Source of the DNA: Deferribacteres bacterium | GTDB lineage: Bacteria; Chrysiogenota; Deferribacteres; Deferribacterales; Geovibrionaceae | Assembly (NCBI GenBank): GCA_023395255.1 | Contig: JAEWZN010000010.1 | Location: forward strand, 1 to 64,000 | Direction of reading: 5' to 3' | Length of the DNA: 64,000 nt | In this document: positions 23,208-32,983 of the stretch, one piece after another | Layout: every line of letters begins with the position of its first letter | How positions within the stretch are numbered: the stretch's first letter is position 1 | Position numbers and translations under genes: made by a program | The notes under the pieces: model-generated | What the model was told of the DNA's origin: nothing | Seen by the model: the letters and a program-made list of their open reading frames with translations, nothing else | The model's database searches: none

Positions 23208-24359
23208 CTAGCCTATTATCCTTAAAATATCTTCAAGCAAATCTTCGGTATCCTCAACGCCGAGGGAAAGACGAACGAGAGAATCGCTTATGCCCCTCGC
23301 AGCTCTTTCCGCAGGGGGCATGGCCGCGTGGGACATCATAGGCGGATATGATATTATGCTTTCCACCCCGCCGAGGCTTACTGCAAAAGCCGCGTACTCC
23401 ATCTCTTTCAGCAGCCTGTGGGTGAGTTCAGCATTTTTAAGTTCAAAGGAGAGAACAGCGCCCGCGCCGTCACTCTGTGCTTTGTTTATTTCATATCCTT
23501 TATGGCTTTTCAGACCGGGGTAGAAAACCTGTCTGATGTTCGGGTGTTTTTCCAGCGCTTCGGCGATTATCTGCGCCGATTTCTGCCCCGCCTCCATGCG
23601 CACACCGAGGGTCTTGATCCCCCGTATCACAAGCCAGCAGTCGTTAGGGGGCAGAACAGCGCCCACAGAGTTCTGTATGTATTTTATCCTTTTACCCAGC
23701 GCTTTGTCCGCAGTTACGGCAAATCCGCAGAGAACATCGCTGTGCCCGTTGAGGAACTTGGTTCCGCTGTGAAGCACTATATCGCACCCCAGCTCCAGCG
23801 GCCGCTGGAGGTACGGGCTCATGAATGTGTTGTCCACAAGTGTGATCAGGTCATATTTTTTTGCCAGAGCGCTCATAGCCCTCAGATCCGTGATTTTCAT
23901 CAGCGGGTTTGAGGGCGTTTCAAGGTACAGAGCCTTTGTTCTGCCGGGGATTACTGCCTTTTCAAAGGCGTTCACATCCGTAGCATCTGCGAAGGTGGCC
24001 TCTATGCCGAAACGGGAGAGCAGGCCTGTGAGAACGCGCCATGTTCCCCCGTACACATCTTCGCATACCACAAGGTGATCACCGGGGGAGAATATCATCA
24101 GTGCGGCGGATATGGCTGCCATGCCGGAGGCAAAGGCGTATCCGTGTGAACCGCCCTCAAGATCAGCTATGATTTTTTCCAGCGTCTCCCTTGTGGGGTT
24201 GCCGGAGCGGGAGTAGTCATACTCTCCGAACTCGGTCACTGATTTCTGCCTGAATGTGGATGCGTGTATAAGCGGCACGCTGAGCGCGCCCGTGTGCGGG
24301 TCTATGTCGTAGCCTGTGTGAACAAGGCGTGTGTTTCTTCCTGCTTTTTTTCCGGCCAT
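23208..24359 (-). CDS. Cys/Met metabolism PLP-dependent enzyme (cystathionine gamma-lyase/synthase family)
   Basis: The 383-residue fold-type I PLP enzyme shows YDYSRSGNPTRETLE, DVYGGTWR, and the Schiff-base Lys in LHSGTKFLNGHSDVLCG. The SLGGVESIISYP stretch is typical of transsulfuration enzymes. Together with its upstream paralogue and cysK it should interconvert cysteine, cystathionine and homocysteine; which of the two is lyase and which is synthase cannot be decided from motifs alone. Only 3 bases separate it from the upstream gene, so the two are co-transcribed. Confidence 0.85.
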   Translation of the reverse strand: MAGKKAGRNTRLVHTGYDIDPHTGALSVPLIHASTFRQKSVTEFGEYDYSRSGNPTRETLEKIIADLEGGSHGYAFASGMAAISAALMIFSPGDHLVVCEDVYGGTWRVLTGLLSRFGIEATFADATDVNAFEKAVIPGRTKALYLETPSNPLMKITDLRAMSALAKKYDLITLVDNTFMSPYLQRPLELGCDIVLHSGTKFLNGHSDVLCGFAVTADKALGKRIKYIQNSVGAVLPPNDCWLVIRGIKTLGVRMEAGQKSAQIIAEALEKHPNIRQVFYPGLKSHKGYEINKAQSDGAGAVLSFELKNAELTHRLLKEMEYAAFAVSLGGVESIISYPPMMSHAAMPPAERAARGISDSLVRLSLGVEDTEDLLEDILRIIG

Positions 24360-24362
24360 ATT

Positions 24363-25517
24363 TTATTCTCCGTTCTCAATTGCCTGTCTGAGGTCATCAA
24401 TAAGGTCTTCCGCATACTCCACGCCTATTGAAAGGCGGAGCAGCCTGTCAGTCACGCCGAGGCGTTCTCTTATCTCCGGTTCTATATCCGCGTGGGTCTG
24501 CACAGCGGGGAAGGTGATCAGAGATTCCGTTCCGCCGAGGCTTTCAGCGAAGTGGAAAACCTTAACGCTTTTAAGAATCTGCGGTACAAGCGCAGGTTCG
24601 TCAACCTCAAATGATACCATGCCGCCGAAGGATTTTGCCTGTTTTGCCTGAACATCGTGTCCTCTGTGGTTTTTGAGTCCGGGGTAGAAAACCTTTTTCA
24701 CCCTTGGGTGGTTTTCCAGAAACTCCGCGATCTTCCGTGCGTTTTCCGCCTGCTTTTCGATGCGCAGATGGAGGGTTTTAAGACCTCTCAGCACAAGCCA
24801 CGCATCGTTCGGGGCGAGGACTGAGCCCACTGAGTTCTGGAAGAAGAACAGCCTGTCGCCCAGTTCCTGAGTTTTTGTCACCAGCACCCCTGCAACCACG
24901 TCATTATGCCCGCCGAGGTATTTTGTGGCGCTGTGGAGAACTATATCCGCACCCAAGTCAAGCGGGCGCAGGGCACAGGGGGAAAGGAATGTGTTGTCCA
25001 CAACAAAAGTGATGCCCCTGTCGTTTGCAAGCCTTCCCAGCGCCTTAATATCCGCCACTTTCAGCATGGGGTTGGTGGGCACTTCCACAAAGAGCATTTT
25101 GACGGCTTTATCCTCAAGCGCCGCCTCAACCGCCGCCGTGTCTGCGGTGTCAGCATACACCGCCTCAATGCCGTACTGAGCGTAAACTTTCTGAAAAATG
25201 CGGTATGTTCCGCCGTACAGATCTTCGGTTATCACAACCTTATCTCCGGGTGAGAGAAGGCGTATTACATTATCCACCGCCGCCATGCCGGAGGAGAAGG
25301 CAAGTCCTCTTGCTCCCCCCTCAAGCTCTGCCATTGCGGTTTCCAGCGCCTGTCTGGTGGGGTTTGCCGTTCTGCTGTAGTCAAAGCCCGTGCTCTCTCC
25401 GAGAGCCGGATGGCGGAATGTGGCGCACTGGTGGATGGGTGTGCTTATTGCTCCTGTGTGCGGGTCTCTTCTGCTGCCCGCCTGTGCGAGAATGGTATCT
25501 ATATTTAAATTTTTCAT
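24363..25517 (-). CDS. Cys/Met metabolism PLP-dependent enzyme, paralogue
   Basis: The 384-residue enzyme of the same family has FDYSRTANPTRQALE, DLYGGTYR, the PLP Lys in LHSATKYLGGHNDVVAG, and LGGTESLITFP. Cystathionine gamma-synthase (MetB-like), O-acetylhomoserine sulfhydrylase or cystathionine gamma-lyase are all possible. AAGGTG lies upstream of the ATG. The leader region to cysK contains a short ORF and a terminator-like hairpin, which hints at attenuation. The pair with the next gene looks like an old duplication. Confidence 0.85.
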   Translation of the reverse strand: MKNLNIDTILAQAGSRRDPHTGAISTPIHQCATFRHPALGESTGFDYSRTANPTRQALETAMAELEGGARGLAFSSGMAAVDNVIRLLSPGDKVVITEDLYGGTYRIFQKVYAQYGIEAVYADTADTAAVEAALEDKAVKMLFVEVPTNPMLKVADIKALGRLANDRGITFVVDNTFLSPCALRPLDLGADIVLHSATKYLGGHNDVVAGVLVTKTQELGDRLFFFQNSVGSVLAPNDAWLVLRGLKTLHLRIEKQAENARKIAEFLENHPRVKKVFYPGLKNHRGHDVQAKQAKSFGGMVSFEVDEPALVPQILKSVKVFHFAESLGGTESLITFPAVQTHADIEPEIRERLGVTDRLLRLSIGVEYAEDLIDDLRQAIENGE

Positions 25518-25600
25518 GAAAACACCTTAGTTTATTATGTTATGAATATCCGGCTGCGGTTACCGCGGGGAGTGTCCTGCAAGGGAGAAAATGCCTATGC

Positions 25601-25708
25601 TCAGCGCATTCGTGCGCCGTATACGGCAATTTCTTCCGTGCGGGTATTAGCTGCTGAGTGGATGGGAGTGGGCGGGCAACTGATTGATAGTGCGTTTAAT
25701 TTGGCCAT
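25601..25708 (-). CDS. Short leader-like ORF upstream of the sulfur amino-acid genes
   Basis: The 35-codon ORF starts with ATG 25708 behind a consensus GGAGGTATTT. It encodes MAKLNALSISCPPTPIHSA, then NTRTEEIAVYGARMR. One Cys is followed by two Pro codons, and there are several uncommon codons (TTA, CTA, TCA, CGA). A self-complementary GCCGTATACGGC lies in its distal part. Position between a terminator-like hairpin and the first PLP enzyme suggests a regulatory leader peptide, but a small functional protein is equally possible. No family is recognised with certainty. Confidence 0.5.
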   Translation of the reverse strand: MAKLNALSISCPPTPIHSAANTRTEEIAVYGARMR

Positions 25709-25725
25709 AAATACCTCCTGTGAAT

Positions 25726-25766
25726 ATAAAAATACCGAGCTGAGGCTTATCAGGCGCACAGCCCGG
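25726..25766 (-). terminator. Terminator or attenuator downstream of cysK
   Basis: On the minus strand CCGGGCTG and CAGCTCGG form an 8-bp stem (one G-U pair), flanked by further A-T pairing, and TATTTTTATATT follows. It separates cysK from the leader-like ORF. Confidence 0.55.
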
Positions 25767-25794
25767 CGTATTTCCTTAAAAAGGTCTTCTTCCG

Positions 25795-26736
25795 TTAAGC
25801 CGTAACTTCGGGGTCTGCGTACAGGGTTGTGGAAAGATAGCGCTCGCCTGTATCGGGGAAAACCACAACAATAAGCTTCCCTGCGTTTTCGGGTCTGGAT
25901 GCCACTTCCCTTGCCGCATGGAACGCAGCGCCGGAGGAGATTCCCACAAGAAGCCCGTCCTCTCTGGCGAGAAGTCTGGATGCGGCAAACGCCTCTGCGC
26001 TTTTTACCCTGAAAACCTCATCCACTGCCGTTTTATCAAAAACCTGCGGAACAAAGCCCGCGCCTATGCCCTGAATTTTGTGAGGTGCGGGGCTTCCGCC
26101 TGAAAGAACGGGAGATTCGTCCGGTTCAACGGCTATTATCTGAACGGAGGACTTCTTCTGTTTGAGAACCTGCCCCACCCCTGTGATTGTTCCGCCTGTG
26201 CCAACACCGCCGACTATTATGTCAACCTGTCCGTCAGTGTCGCGCCAGATCTCCTCCGCTGTTGTTGCCCTGTGGATTGCGGGGTTAGCGGGGTTGTTGA
26301 ACTGCTGGGGTATGAATGAGTTGGGTGTTTCCGCGGCGAGTTCCTCCGCCTTGGCTACTGCTCCCTTCATCCCAAGGGGGCCGGGTGTGAGCACTATTTC
26401 CGCTCCGTATGCCTTGAGGAGTGAGCGGCGTTCAATGCTCATTGTTTCGGGCATAGTGAGTATAAGCCTGTAGCCCCTTGCCGCGCTGACGAGGGCGAGG
26501 GCTATGCCTGTGTTGCCGCTTGTGGGTTCTATGATAACAGTGTCCTTATTGATGAGGCCTGCGTCTTCTGCCGCTTTTATCATCGCAAAGCCGATCCTGT
26601 CCTTCACGCTGCCGCCGGGGTTGAATGATTCAAGCTTCGCCGCGATTCTGCCTTTTGCGCCCTGTGCTGCGCGTCCGATAGCCAGAAGGGGTGTGTTGCC
26701 GATTAAATCCGTGAGTGTCTCTGCTATTCTTCCCAT
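25795..26736 (-). CDS. cysK: Cysteine synthase A (O-acetylserine sulfhydrylase)
   Basis: The 313-residue fold-type II PLP enzyme has the catalytic Lys in [10 protein letters not shown], the substrate loop [11 protein letters not shown], the PLP phosphate loop [11 protein letters not shown], and GISSGAA near the end. Length is normal for CysK. It makes cysteine from O-acetylserine and sulfide. GGAGAAACC precedes the ATG. The two PLP enzymes downstream complete a cysteine/homocysteine module. Confidence 0.92.
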   Translation of the reverse strand: MGRIAETLTDLIGNTPLLAIGRAAQGAKGRIAAKLESFNPGGSVKDRIGFAMIKAAEDAGLINKDTVIIEPTSGNTGIALALVSAARGYRLILTMPETMSIERRSLLKAYGAEIVLTPGPLGMKGAVAKAEELAAETPNSFIPQQFNNPANPAIHRATTAEEIWRDTDGQVDIIVGGVGTGGTITGVGQVLKQKKSSVQIIAVEPDESPVLSGGSPAPHKIQGIGAGFVPQVFDKTAVDEVFRVKSAEAFAASRLLAREDGLLVGISSGAAFHAAREVASRPENAGKLIVVVFPDTGERYLSTTLYADPEVTA

Positions 26737-26838
26737 TTGGTTTCTCCTTTTGTATATTAATTCGATAGATTTTATGTAGTTTTAAGAAAAATAGATCAGA
26801 AGAACGGTTATGTCAATAGTATATTTTAGCATGGAGTA

Positions 26839-26920
26839 AGCTTCCGCAGTTCCCCGGCATGAGGCAATGCACAGGGAAAGCGGAAGCGGGAGAACTCACC
26901 GCTGGGTTTAGTCAGCGGTG
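26839..26920. other. Two hairpins between the efflux operon and cysK
   Basis: GCTTCCGC...GCGGAAGC (about 26832-26889, with an inner TTCCC/GGGAA pairing) and CACCGCTG...CAGCGGTG (26897-26920, overlapping the end of the efflux pump gene) are both strong stems. Neither is followed by a T-run, so they may protect the transcript 3' end or act as factor-dependent termination sites. Confidence 0.4.
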
Positions 26921-29900
26921 TTCATGCTCTTTTTTATTCCGTGCTGCCGCCATGTGTAGTAAACGGCAGGGATAATTACAAGGGTGAGGAAGGTGGAGGT
27001 GACCATTCCGCCTATCATGGGCGCGGCTATGCGTTTCATAACATCAGCTCCGCTGCCTGTCGCCCACATGATGGGTATGAGTCCTATGATCAGCGTGGCA
27101 ACGGTCATTATTTTCGGGCGCACCCTCTGCACTGCTCCGTAAATAACAGCGTCATGCAGATCTGCGAGGCTGTTCATTTTTCCGGCATTCATGCGCTCGT
27201 CATACGCTTCATCCAGATAGACAATCATTATTACCCCGGTTTCAGCCGCAACTCCGGCAAGGGCTATGAGCCCCACCCAAACCGCCACCGAGAGGTTGTA
27301 GCCGAGGAAGTACAGGTACAGAAACCCGCCTATCAGGGCAAAAGGCACGGAGAGCATCACTATTGCCGTCTTGGTGACGGAACGGAAGTTCAGATACAGA
27401 ATAACGAATATGAGCACAAGGGTCAGGGGGACGACTATGTTAAGCTTCTCCTTCACACGCATCATGTACTCATACTGTCCGCTCCACTGCATTATGTAGC
27501 CCTGCGGAACTGTGACAGCGCCGTCCACTGCCTTCATTGCGCGCTCAACATACCTGCCCACGTCCACGCCCGTATCCGTGTCCACATATATGTATGAGAC
27601 AAGCAGTCCGTTTTCGTTTTTGAGCATGTCGGGCCCCGGCTTCATGTAAACCTCCGCCACTTCGCCGAGGGGAACATAGCCGCTTCTGCCGCCCGCTTCG
27701 CCTGAGCCCATGCCGCCTGATGCTTGTGTGTCAGCACTGCCGTTCATACCCACGGGTATCAGCACGCTTTTGATCGATTCAATGTCCGACCTGAACGATT
27801 TTTTGTAGCGCACGGCAACGGGGTAGCGCTCCCTGCCTTCAACGGTTCTGGTAACAGGCATGCCGCCGATTGCGGATTCTATCACCATGTTAACATCCTC
27901 CACCGTGAGGCCGTGCCTCGCCAGCCTGAACCTGTCCGGCTCTATGTAGAGGTAGTAGCCGCCGTCAGTGCGTTCGGCGTAAACGCTCCTTGTGCCTTCA
28001 ACGGTTTTCAGCACTTCTTCGAGTTTTTGCCCTGTTTCCTGCAGAATGACCGGGTCAGCGCCGTATATCTTTATCCCCACAGGGGTTTTTATCCCGGTGG
28101 AGAGCATGTCTATTCTTGCCTTAATGGGCATTGTCCATGAGTTTACCCAGCCTGCCACCTGAACTTTGCTGTTTAATTCCTCAATGATTTTGTCCCATGT
28201 CATCCCCTCCCGCCATTCGCTTTCCGGCTTGAGAGTTATAACTGTTTCCGCCATTGAGAGCCCTGCGGGGTCTGTTGCGCTCATGGCGTTCCCTGCCTTG
28301 CCGAAGACAGTTTCCACCTCAGGCACGCTTTTTATCAGCCTGTTCTGTGTCTGGAGGCTTTTTGCCGCCTCCGCCGCGGATATTCCGGGGAGGGTGGTGG
28401 GCATGTAGAACACAGTGCCTTCGTTCAGTGTGGGCATGAACTCAGAGCCGAGCTTTTTTACAACAGGATATGAAGCGGCAACGGCTATGATTGACAGAAC
28501 AATAACCGCATACCTGAACCTGAGCGCCAGATGCACAAATGGGCGGTACAGAAACACGAGAACCTTCGTCACGGGGTTTTTATCTTCCGCCAGTATTTTG
28601 CCTTTGATGAACATAACCATCAGCGCAGGGACAAGAGTGACCGAGAGGAACGAGGCAAACAGCATGGCGAATGTCTTGGTGTATGCCAATGGCTTGAAGA
28701 GCCTGCCCTCCTGAGATTCCAGCGTGAAGACCGGCAGGAACGACACGGTTATGATAAGCAGAGAGAAGAACAGAGGTGCGCCGACCTTCTTGGCGGCGTT
28801 TATTATTGTCTCCACCCTGTCCGCATTCGGGTTGTGCTCAAGCTGTTTATGGGCGTTCTCCACCATAACTATGGCCGCGTCCACCATTGCGCCTATGGCT
28901 ATTGCTATGCCGCCGAGGGACATAACATTTGAGGTGATGCCCAGATGGCGGAACATTACAAAAGACATGATTATGGCAACGGGGAGGGTGATTATCGCCA
29001 CCAGAGCCGAGCGGAAATGGAAGAGGAACACCACGCACACAAGGCTGACTATTATTATCTCCTCTATCAGCTTATCCCGTAGGGTTTTGATGGAGTTGAT
29101 GATAAGCTCCGATCGGTCATAAACAGGGACAAGCTCCACCCCTTCGGGGAGGGTGTTCTTAAGCTCCTCGGCCTTTGCCTTGACACGCTCTATAACCTCA
29201 AGGGCGTTCTCACCGTAGCGCATAACTATTATGCCGCCCACGGTTTCGCCGTCTCCGTTCAGGTCGGCTATGCCTCTGCGCATGGAGGGACCTGTTTCAA
29301 CCGAGGCCACATCGCCTATCAGCACCGGAACGCCCCGATCATCAAAATCGACCACGGTGTTTTTTATGTCTTCAATGGATGAGATGTACCCCAGCCCCTT
29401 AATCATGAAGTCCCGTCCGCTGAATTCCACGGAGCGTCCCCCCACATCACGGTTGCTGTTTCTCACCGCCTCTGTGATTTTCGTTATAGGAATGCCGTAT
29501 GCGCGGAGCCTGTCCGGATCAAGGTTGATCTGGTATTCCTTTATGTGCCCGCCCAGTGATGCCGCTTCCGCAACGCCTTTGACCTCTTCAAAGGCGTATT
29601 TCAGATACCAGTCCTGAAGGGAGCGAAGCTCCGCGAGGTTGTATTTGTTCTGTGTGTCTTTCAGGGCGTACTGGTATATCCAGCCGACCCCCGTTGCGTC
29701 AGGCCCCAGAGAGGGGTTGACATCCGGCGGAAGCTGGCCGCGTATCTTGCTTATGTATTCGGAAACACGGCTTCTTGCCCAGTATATGTCTGTGTCGTCC
29801 TCGAAAATCGCGTAAACATACGAGAACCCGAAGAACGAGTATCCCCGCACAACCTTCACCTTCGGTGCTGCAAGCAGACTGCTCACCAGCGGATAGGTTA

Positions 29901-30093
29901 TCTGATCCTCCACGAGATCAGGGCTTCTGCCTGTCCACTCGGTGAAGATTATGACCTGAACATCGCTGAGGTCGGGGATAGCATCCAGCGGGGTCTTCTT
30001 GACAGACCAAACCCCCCAGCCTGTGATAATGAGAGTGAGGAGGATTATGACAAACTTGTTCCTCGCCGAGTATTCAATGAGCTTTTCTATCAT
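26908..30093 (-). CDS. CusA/CzcA-family heavy-metal efflux RND pump
   Basis: The 1061-residue inner-membrane RND transporter has an N-terminal helix, two large periplasmic loops and twelve predicted membrane segments. Diagnostic are GGIAIAIGAMVDAAIVMVEN in the central membrane block, PDLSDVQVIIFTEW near the start, and SEFMPTLNEGTVFYMPTTLP, with Met residues in the periplasmic cleft as in Cu/Ag exporters. Together with the adaptor and TolC-like genes it forms a tripartite pump. Copper or silver is favoured by the Met-rich partner gene, but zinc/cobalt cannot be excluded. Confidence 0.9.
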   Translation of the reverse strand: MIEKLIEYSARNKFVIILLTLIITGWGVWSVKKTPLDAIPDLSDVQVIIFTEWTGRSPDLVEDQITYPLVSSLLAAPKVKVVRGYSFFGFSYVYAIFEDDTDIYWARSRVSEYISKIRGQLPPDVNPSLGPDATGVGWIYQYALKDTQNKYNLAELRSLQDWYLKYAFEEVKGVAEAASLGGHIKEYQINLDPDRLRAYGIPITKITEAVRNSNRDVGGRSVEFSGRDFMIKGLGYISSIEDIKNTVVDFDDRGVPVLIGDVASVETGPSMRRGIADLNGDGETVGGIIVMRYGENALEVIERVKAKAEELKNTLPEGVELVPVYDRSELIINSIKTLRDKLIEEIIIVSLVCVVFLFHFRSALVAIITLPVAIIMSFVMFRHLGITSNVMSLGGIAIAIGAMVDAAIVMVENAHKQLEHNPNADRVETIINAAKKVGAPLFFSLLIITVSFLPVFTLESQEGRLFKPLAYTKTFAMLFASFLSVTLVPALMVMFIKGKILAEDKNPVTKVLVFLYRPFVHLALRFRYAVIVLSIIAVAASYPVVKKLGSEFMPTLNEGTVFYMPTTLPGISAAEAAKSLQTQNRLIKSVPEVETVFGKAGNAMSATDPAGLSMAETVITLKPESEWREGMTWDKIIEELNSKVQVAGWVNSWTMPIKARIDMLSTGIKTPVGIKIYGADPVILQETGQKLEEVLKTVEGTRSVYAERTDGGYYLYIEPDRFRLARHGLTVEDVNMVIESAIGGMPVTRTVEGRERYPVAVRYKKSFRSDIESIKSVLIPVGMNGSADTQASGGMGSGEAGGRSGYVPLGEVAEVYMKPGPDMLKNENGLLVSYIYVDTDTGVDVGRYVERAMKAVDGAVTVPQGYIMQWSGQYEYMMRVKEKLNIVVPLTLVLIFVILYLNFRSVTKTAIVMLSVPFALIGGFLYLYFLGYNLSVAVWVGLIALAGVAAETGVIMIVYLDEAYDERMNAGKMNSLADLHDAVIYGAVQRVRPKIMTVATLIIGLIPIMWATGSGADVMKRIAAPMIGGMVTSTFLTLVIIPAVYYTWRQHGIKKSMNTAD

Positions 30094-30094
30094 G

Positions 30095-31216
30095 TCAGAA
30101 CCCCTTGACAGGGCTTATGCCTTTAAGCTGAGCTTCCGAATCCAGCAGGAAGTTGGCTCCCCTTGCCACTGTCTCCCCTTCGGAGAGCCCTTTGCGCACC
30201 TCGGTAAAACCGTCAGTCTGCGCACCTGTGAGTATTTCGCGGGGCTCAAACCTTCCTTCACCGAGGCTTACGAAGACAATTTTCCGCCTGCCGTCATCTA
30301 TAACGGCATCGGACGGAACCGCAAGCACTCTGCCCGCAGGAAATTCAGCGAGAATCTCAGTGTACATTGAAGGTTTCAGCAGACCGCTTCTGTTATTCAC
30401 AAGAAAACGCACCTTGAGGGTTCTGGTTCTCTGTGAAACTTCGGGGTAAATATAGTCCGCAGTGAGCTCATAAATCACGTTGGGTATTCCCGCCAGAGTG
30501 ACATTGGCTTTGCTGCCGACCCTTATGTGTTTCAGCTCCTCCTCGTAAACATCTGCTATAATCCAGAGATTGGCGAGACTCACGGCACTGAAAAGCTCCA
30601 TGCCGGGCTCAGTCTTCATCCCTTCGCTTACATTTTTGGCCGTGACATAGCCGGAGGCGGGGCTGTAGAGCGTTATTGTTCTTTTCGATCTGCCTGTTTT
30701 TTCTATTTCCTGAATCTGCTTTTCCGCAATATCCCAGTATTTAAGCCTTTGTCTGGCGCTTTCGGTGAGGCGTTTTGCGTCTTCGGCGAATACGCTTCCG
30801 TATGCCCCGCCGGAGGAGGGGCTGATGTTTGCAGAGTGCTTAAGAAAAGCCAGATACTCCTCCTGAGCGGCTACCGCCTCTGGGCTGTATATTTCGGCGA
30901 CACGTTCACCCTTCTTAACGTTTCTGCCCCTGTAGTCAACATAGAGTTTCTCAATCCATCCGCCGAACTTGCTGTTAACCGAGAATGACGATGTCTCGTC
31001 CGCCTGCACTATGCCCGGCAGCTTCAATTTCTTTACAGATTCGCGGTATTCCGCCTTTGCGGGCTTTACGCCTAGTTTCTGTATAAGTTCGCCCGCGAGC
31101 TGTATCGAGGGTGCGTCCTCAAACATGCTGAAATCGTCAGCATATGCGGCCGGAGCCAGAAGGAACGCCGCCGCAGCAAAGGGTAAAAGGGTTTTATTCA
31201 GGTATCTGCGTGCCAT
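30095..31216 (-). CDS. Periplasmic adaptor subunit of the metal efflux pump (CusB-like)
   Basis: The 373-residue membrane-fusion protein has a signal peptide (LLPFAAAAFLLAPAAYA), a lipoyl/hairpin region (GWIEKLYVDYRGRNVKKGERVAEIYSPE), and a beta-barrel region containing TLAGIPNVIYE. It links the RND pump to the outer-membrane channel. The start overlaps the TolC-like gene by 23 bases and only one base separates its stop from the pump gene, so all three are translated in concert. Confidence 0.88.
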   Translation of the reverse strand: MARRYLNKTLLPFAAAAFLLAPAAYADDFSMFEDAPSIQLAGELIQKLGVKPAKAEYRESVKKLKLPGIVQADETSSFSVNSKFGGWIEKLYVDYRGRNVKKGERVAEIYSPEAVAAQEEYLAFLKHSANISPSSGGAYGSVFAEDAKRLTESARQRLKYWDIAEKQIQEIEKTGRSKRTITLYSPASGYVTAKNVSEGMKTEPGMELFSAVSLANLWIIADVYEEELKHIRVGSKANVTLAGIPNVIYELTADYIYPEVSQRTRTLKVRFLVNNRSGLLKPSMYTEILAEFPAGRVLAVPSDAVIDDGRRKIVFVSLGEGRFEPREILTGAQTDGFTEVRKGLSEGETVARGANFLLDSEAQLKGISPVKGF

Positions 31217-32459
31217 AGAGCGTTCCTCCGGTAAGTGTATTGAGAGCGCTGAGTTTTTTCTGCCTCAGGGTGCTCTGCTCAAGGTATTTCATTTCGTATT
31301 CTATTGATGTGTTCACAGCGGCGATGACTTCCGAGGCGGGCATCATCCCCTGACGGTAACCGGCAAGACCCGAATCCCTGAGAAGGCGGGATTTTCCGAT
31401 GACTCCGCCTCTGTAAAGCTCCATTATTCTTTCCGCCGCTTCTGCCGAGGCGACAAACTCCGTAACCATGCTTCGAAGCTCGTGGCGCATATCCGCCAGA
31501 AGTGTGTCCGCCTTGTATTTTTTAGCCCGTGCGGAATCCGCCGCGGGTTTCTGTTTTGTTTTGTAATAGAGGGGAAGGTTGAACGCCACACCCACTGTCC
31601 AGACATCGTCCATTTCGCTGAATCTGGGTTCGTAGCCGGCGGTGATTGTGAAGTCCGGGTACATCTCCAGCTCCTTCATCTTCACCTCTGCCTCCATCTC
31701 CTGAACCTCGCTCTGCATAGCCCTGACTATCAGCGAGTTGCTGCGGGCGAGGGTGTATATTTCCTCTGTGGTTTTCTCAAGGGGAAGCTCAGGAAGCTTT
31801 GCAAACTCACCGGAAACGTCCGAATCCTCCCCTGTAAGGTGAGCCAGAGAGGTTTTTAACATTCTCTCCTGCTCCTCAAGCATTTCCTTTGCTTCAAAAG
31901 CCATGTATTTTTCACGCTGGAACATCAGCACCTCCGCCGATGAACCCTGAGCGGAACGGAATCTGGCATCCGCCGCTGCCTCCAGCAGGCTGAGGAAGCC
32001 TATTTTGGAATCCAGAAGCCTTTTCGATTCCTGAATGCGGTAAAGATCGAGATAAGCAGCCCTTATATTGTAGATGATGCTGAGTTTTTCATTTTCTCTG
32101 CTGATTCCGGCTGTTTTTGTTCTGAACTCTGCCTGTCTGGTCTGCGCCTTGAGCTTTCCCGGAAAGGGGAACATCTGGCTGAACATCACCGTGAAACGGG
32201 TCATGCCCGCCATCTCGTCACCGAGGGTGATTCTGTCTGTGCCCTCGTTTATGTAGCCGAGGCTCACCATGGGGTCGGGCAGACTGCCCGCCACGGATTC
32301 CAGAGCTTTGGACGCTTTCACTTCATATTCCATGGACTCAAGCCTTGTGTTTTTTGATAATGCCTTGGCTATGAGGCTGTCTATATCCACAGTCTCGGCC
32401 TGAGCGGTGAAGCCTGTTAAAATCAATGCCGCGGCAGCGGCAATTGCAGTAATTCGCAT
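31194..32459 (-). CDS. TolC-family outer-membrane efflux channel (CusC-like)
   Basis: The 421-residue protein has a signal peptide (AAAAALILTGFTAQA) and the long helical repeats of the OEP family, for example SIIYNIRAAYLDLYRIQESK and AYRQGMMPASEVIAAVNT. No lipobox is seen, unlike E. coli CusC. A terminator-like hairpin lies between it and the upstream periplasmic protein, which may lower its expression relative to that gene. Confidence 0.87.
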   Translation of the reverse strand: MRITAIAAAAALILTGFTAQAETVDIDSLIAKALSKNTRLESMEYEVKASKALESVAGSLPDPMVSLGYINEGTDRITLGDEMAGMTRFTVMFSQMFPFPGKLKAQTRQAEFRTKTAGISRENEKLSIIYNIRAAYLDLYRIQESKRLLDSKIGFLSLLEAAADARFRSAQGSSAEVLMFQREKYMAFEAKEMLEEQERMLKTSLAHLTGEDSDVSGEFAKLPELPLEKTTEEIYTLARSNSLIVRAMQSEVQEMEAEVKMKELEMYPDFTITAGYEPRFSEMDDVWTVGVAFNLPLYYKTKQKPAADSARAKKYKADTLLADMRHELRSMVTEFVASAEAAERIMELYRGGVIGKSRLLRDSGLAGYRQGMMPASEVIAAVNTSIEYEMKYLEQSTLRQKKLSALNTLTGGTLYGTQIPE

Positions 32460-32476
32460 TTCCCTGATCCTTCTTT

Positions 32477-32513
32477 AAAAAAACAGGCGGATTCCGCAAG
32501 TTACGGAACCCGC
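32477..32513 (-). terminator. Terminator/attenuator between the Met-rich protein and the efflux genes
   Basis: On the minus strand GCGGGTTCCG and CGGAATCCGC form a 10-position stem with one G-T mismatch around a 7-nt loop, then CTGTTTTTTT. It would allow more transcript of the first gene than of the pump genes. Confidence 0.7.
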
Positions 32514-32522
32514 AGTTGACAG

Positions 32523-32918
32523 TTATCTCACGTCCACGCTGAAAGAAACCCTATTCATGGTTTTTGAAGGAGGAGCTACAAAACGCACCTCCACGTTCCA
32601 CGGCCCTGTCATGCTGAGGTCAAGGACTGCCGAATATGCGCCGTTTTTGAATTCCGCCATGGTTTTGTAGTCCATAGCGGGCATGCCGGGCATAGCGGGC
32701 ATGGAGTAGTAAACGGCAGTCTTCGCATCCTGAACGGCTTTGCCGTCCTTGTCTTTGATTACGATCGAAACGGTATTCTTGCCTTTAACGGGTGGGTTCC
32801 TGTCCAGAGAGGACACAACTGTGAAATCGCCTGTCTGTTTTGTGATTTCGAGGGGAGCCGCAAATGCCGAAACAGCGAGAATCAGCATGAGAGCAGCGGT
32901 TAAGATTAGTCTTTTCAT
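32523..32918 (-). CDS. FixH/YtkA-like periplasmic protein with a Met-rich loop
   Basis: The 131-residue protein has a signal peptide (MKRLILTAALMLILAVSAFA) and one immunoglobulin-like YtkA/FixH domain: VSIVIKDKDGKAVQDAKTAVYY, then a MPAMPGMPAMDY loop, then GPWNVEVRFVAPP. The Met/Asp loop could bind copper or silver. As first gene of the efflux operon it may act as a periplasmic metal carrier like CusF, though it is unrelated in fold. That role is inferred from context. Confidence 0.78.
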   Translation of the reverse strand: MKRLILTAALMLILAVSAFAAPLEITKQTGDFTVVSSLDRNPPVKGKNTVSIVIKDKDGKAVQDAKTAVYYSMPAMPGMPAMDYKTMAEFKNGAYSAVLDLSMTGPWNVEVRFVAPPSKTMNRVSFSVDVR

Positions 32919-32983
32919 TGATTGCCTCCTTAGTGCAAATCTTTAATGCGCCCGCATTAAGCACGGGGCTGTAAAAATTTTCA

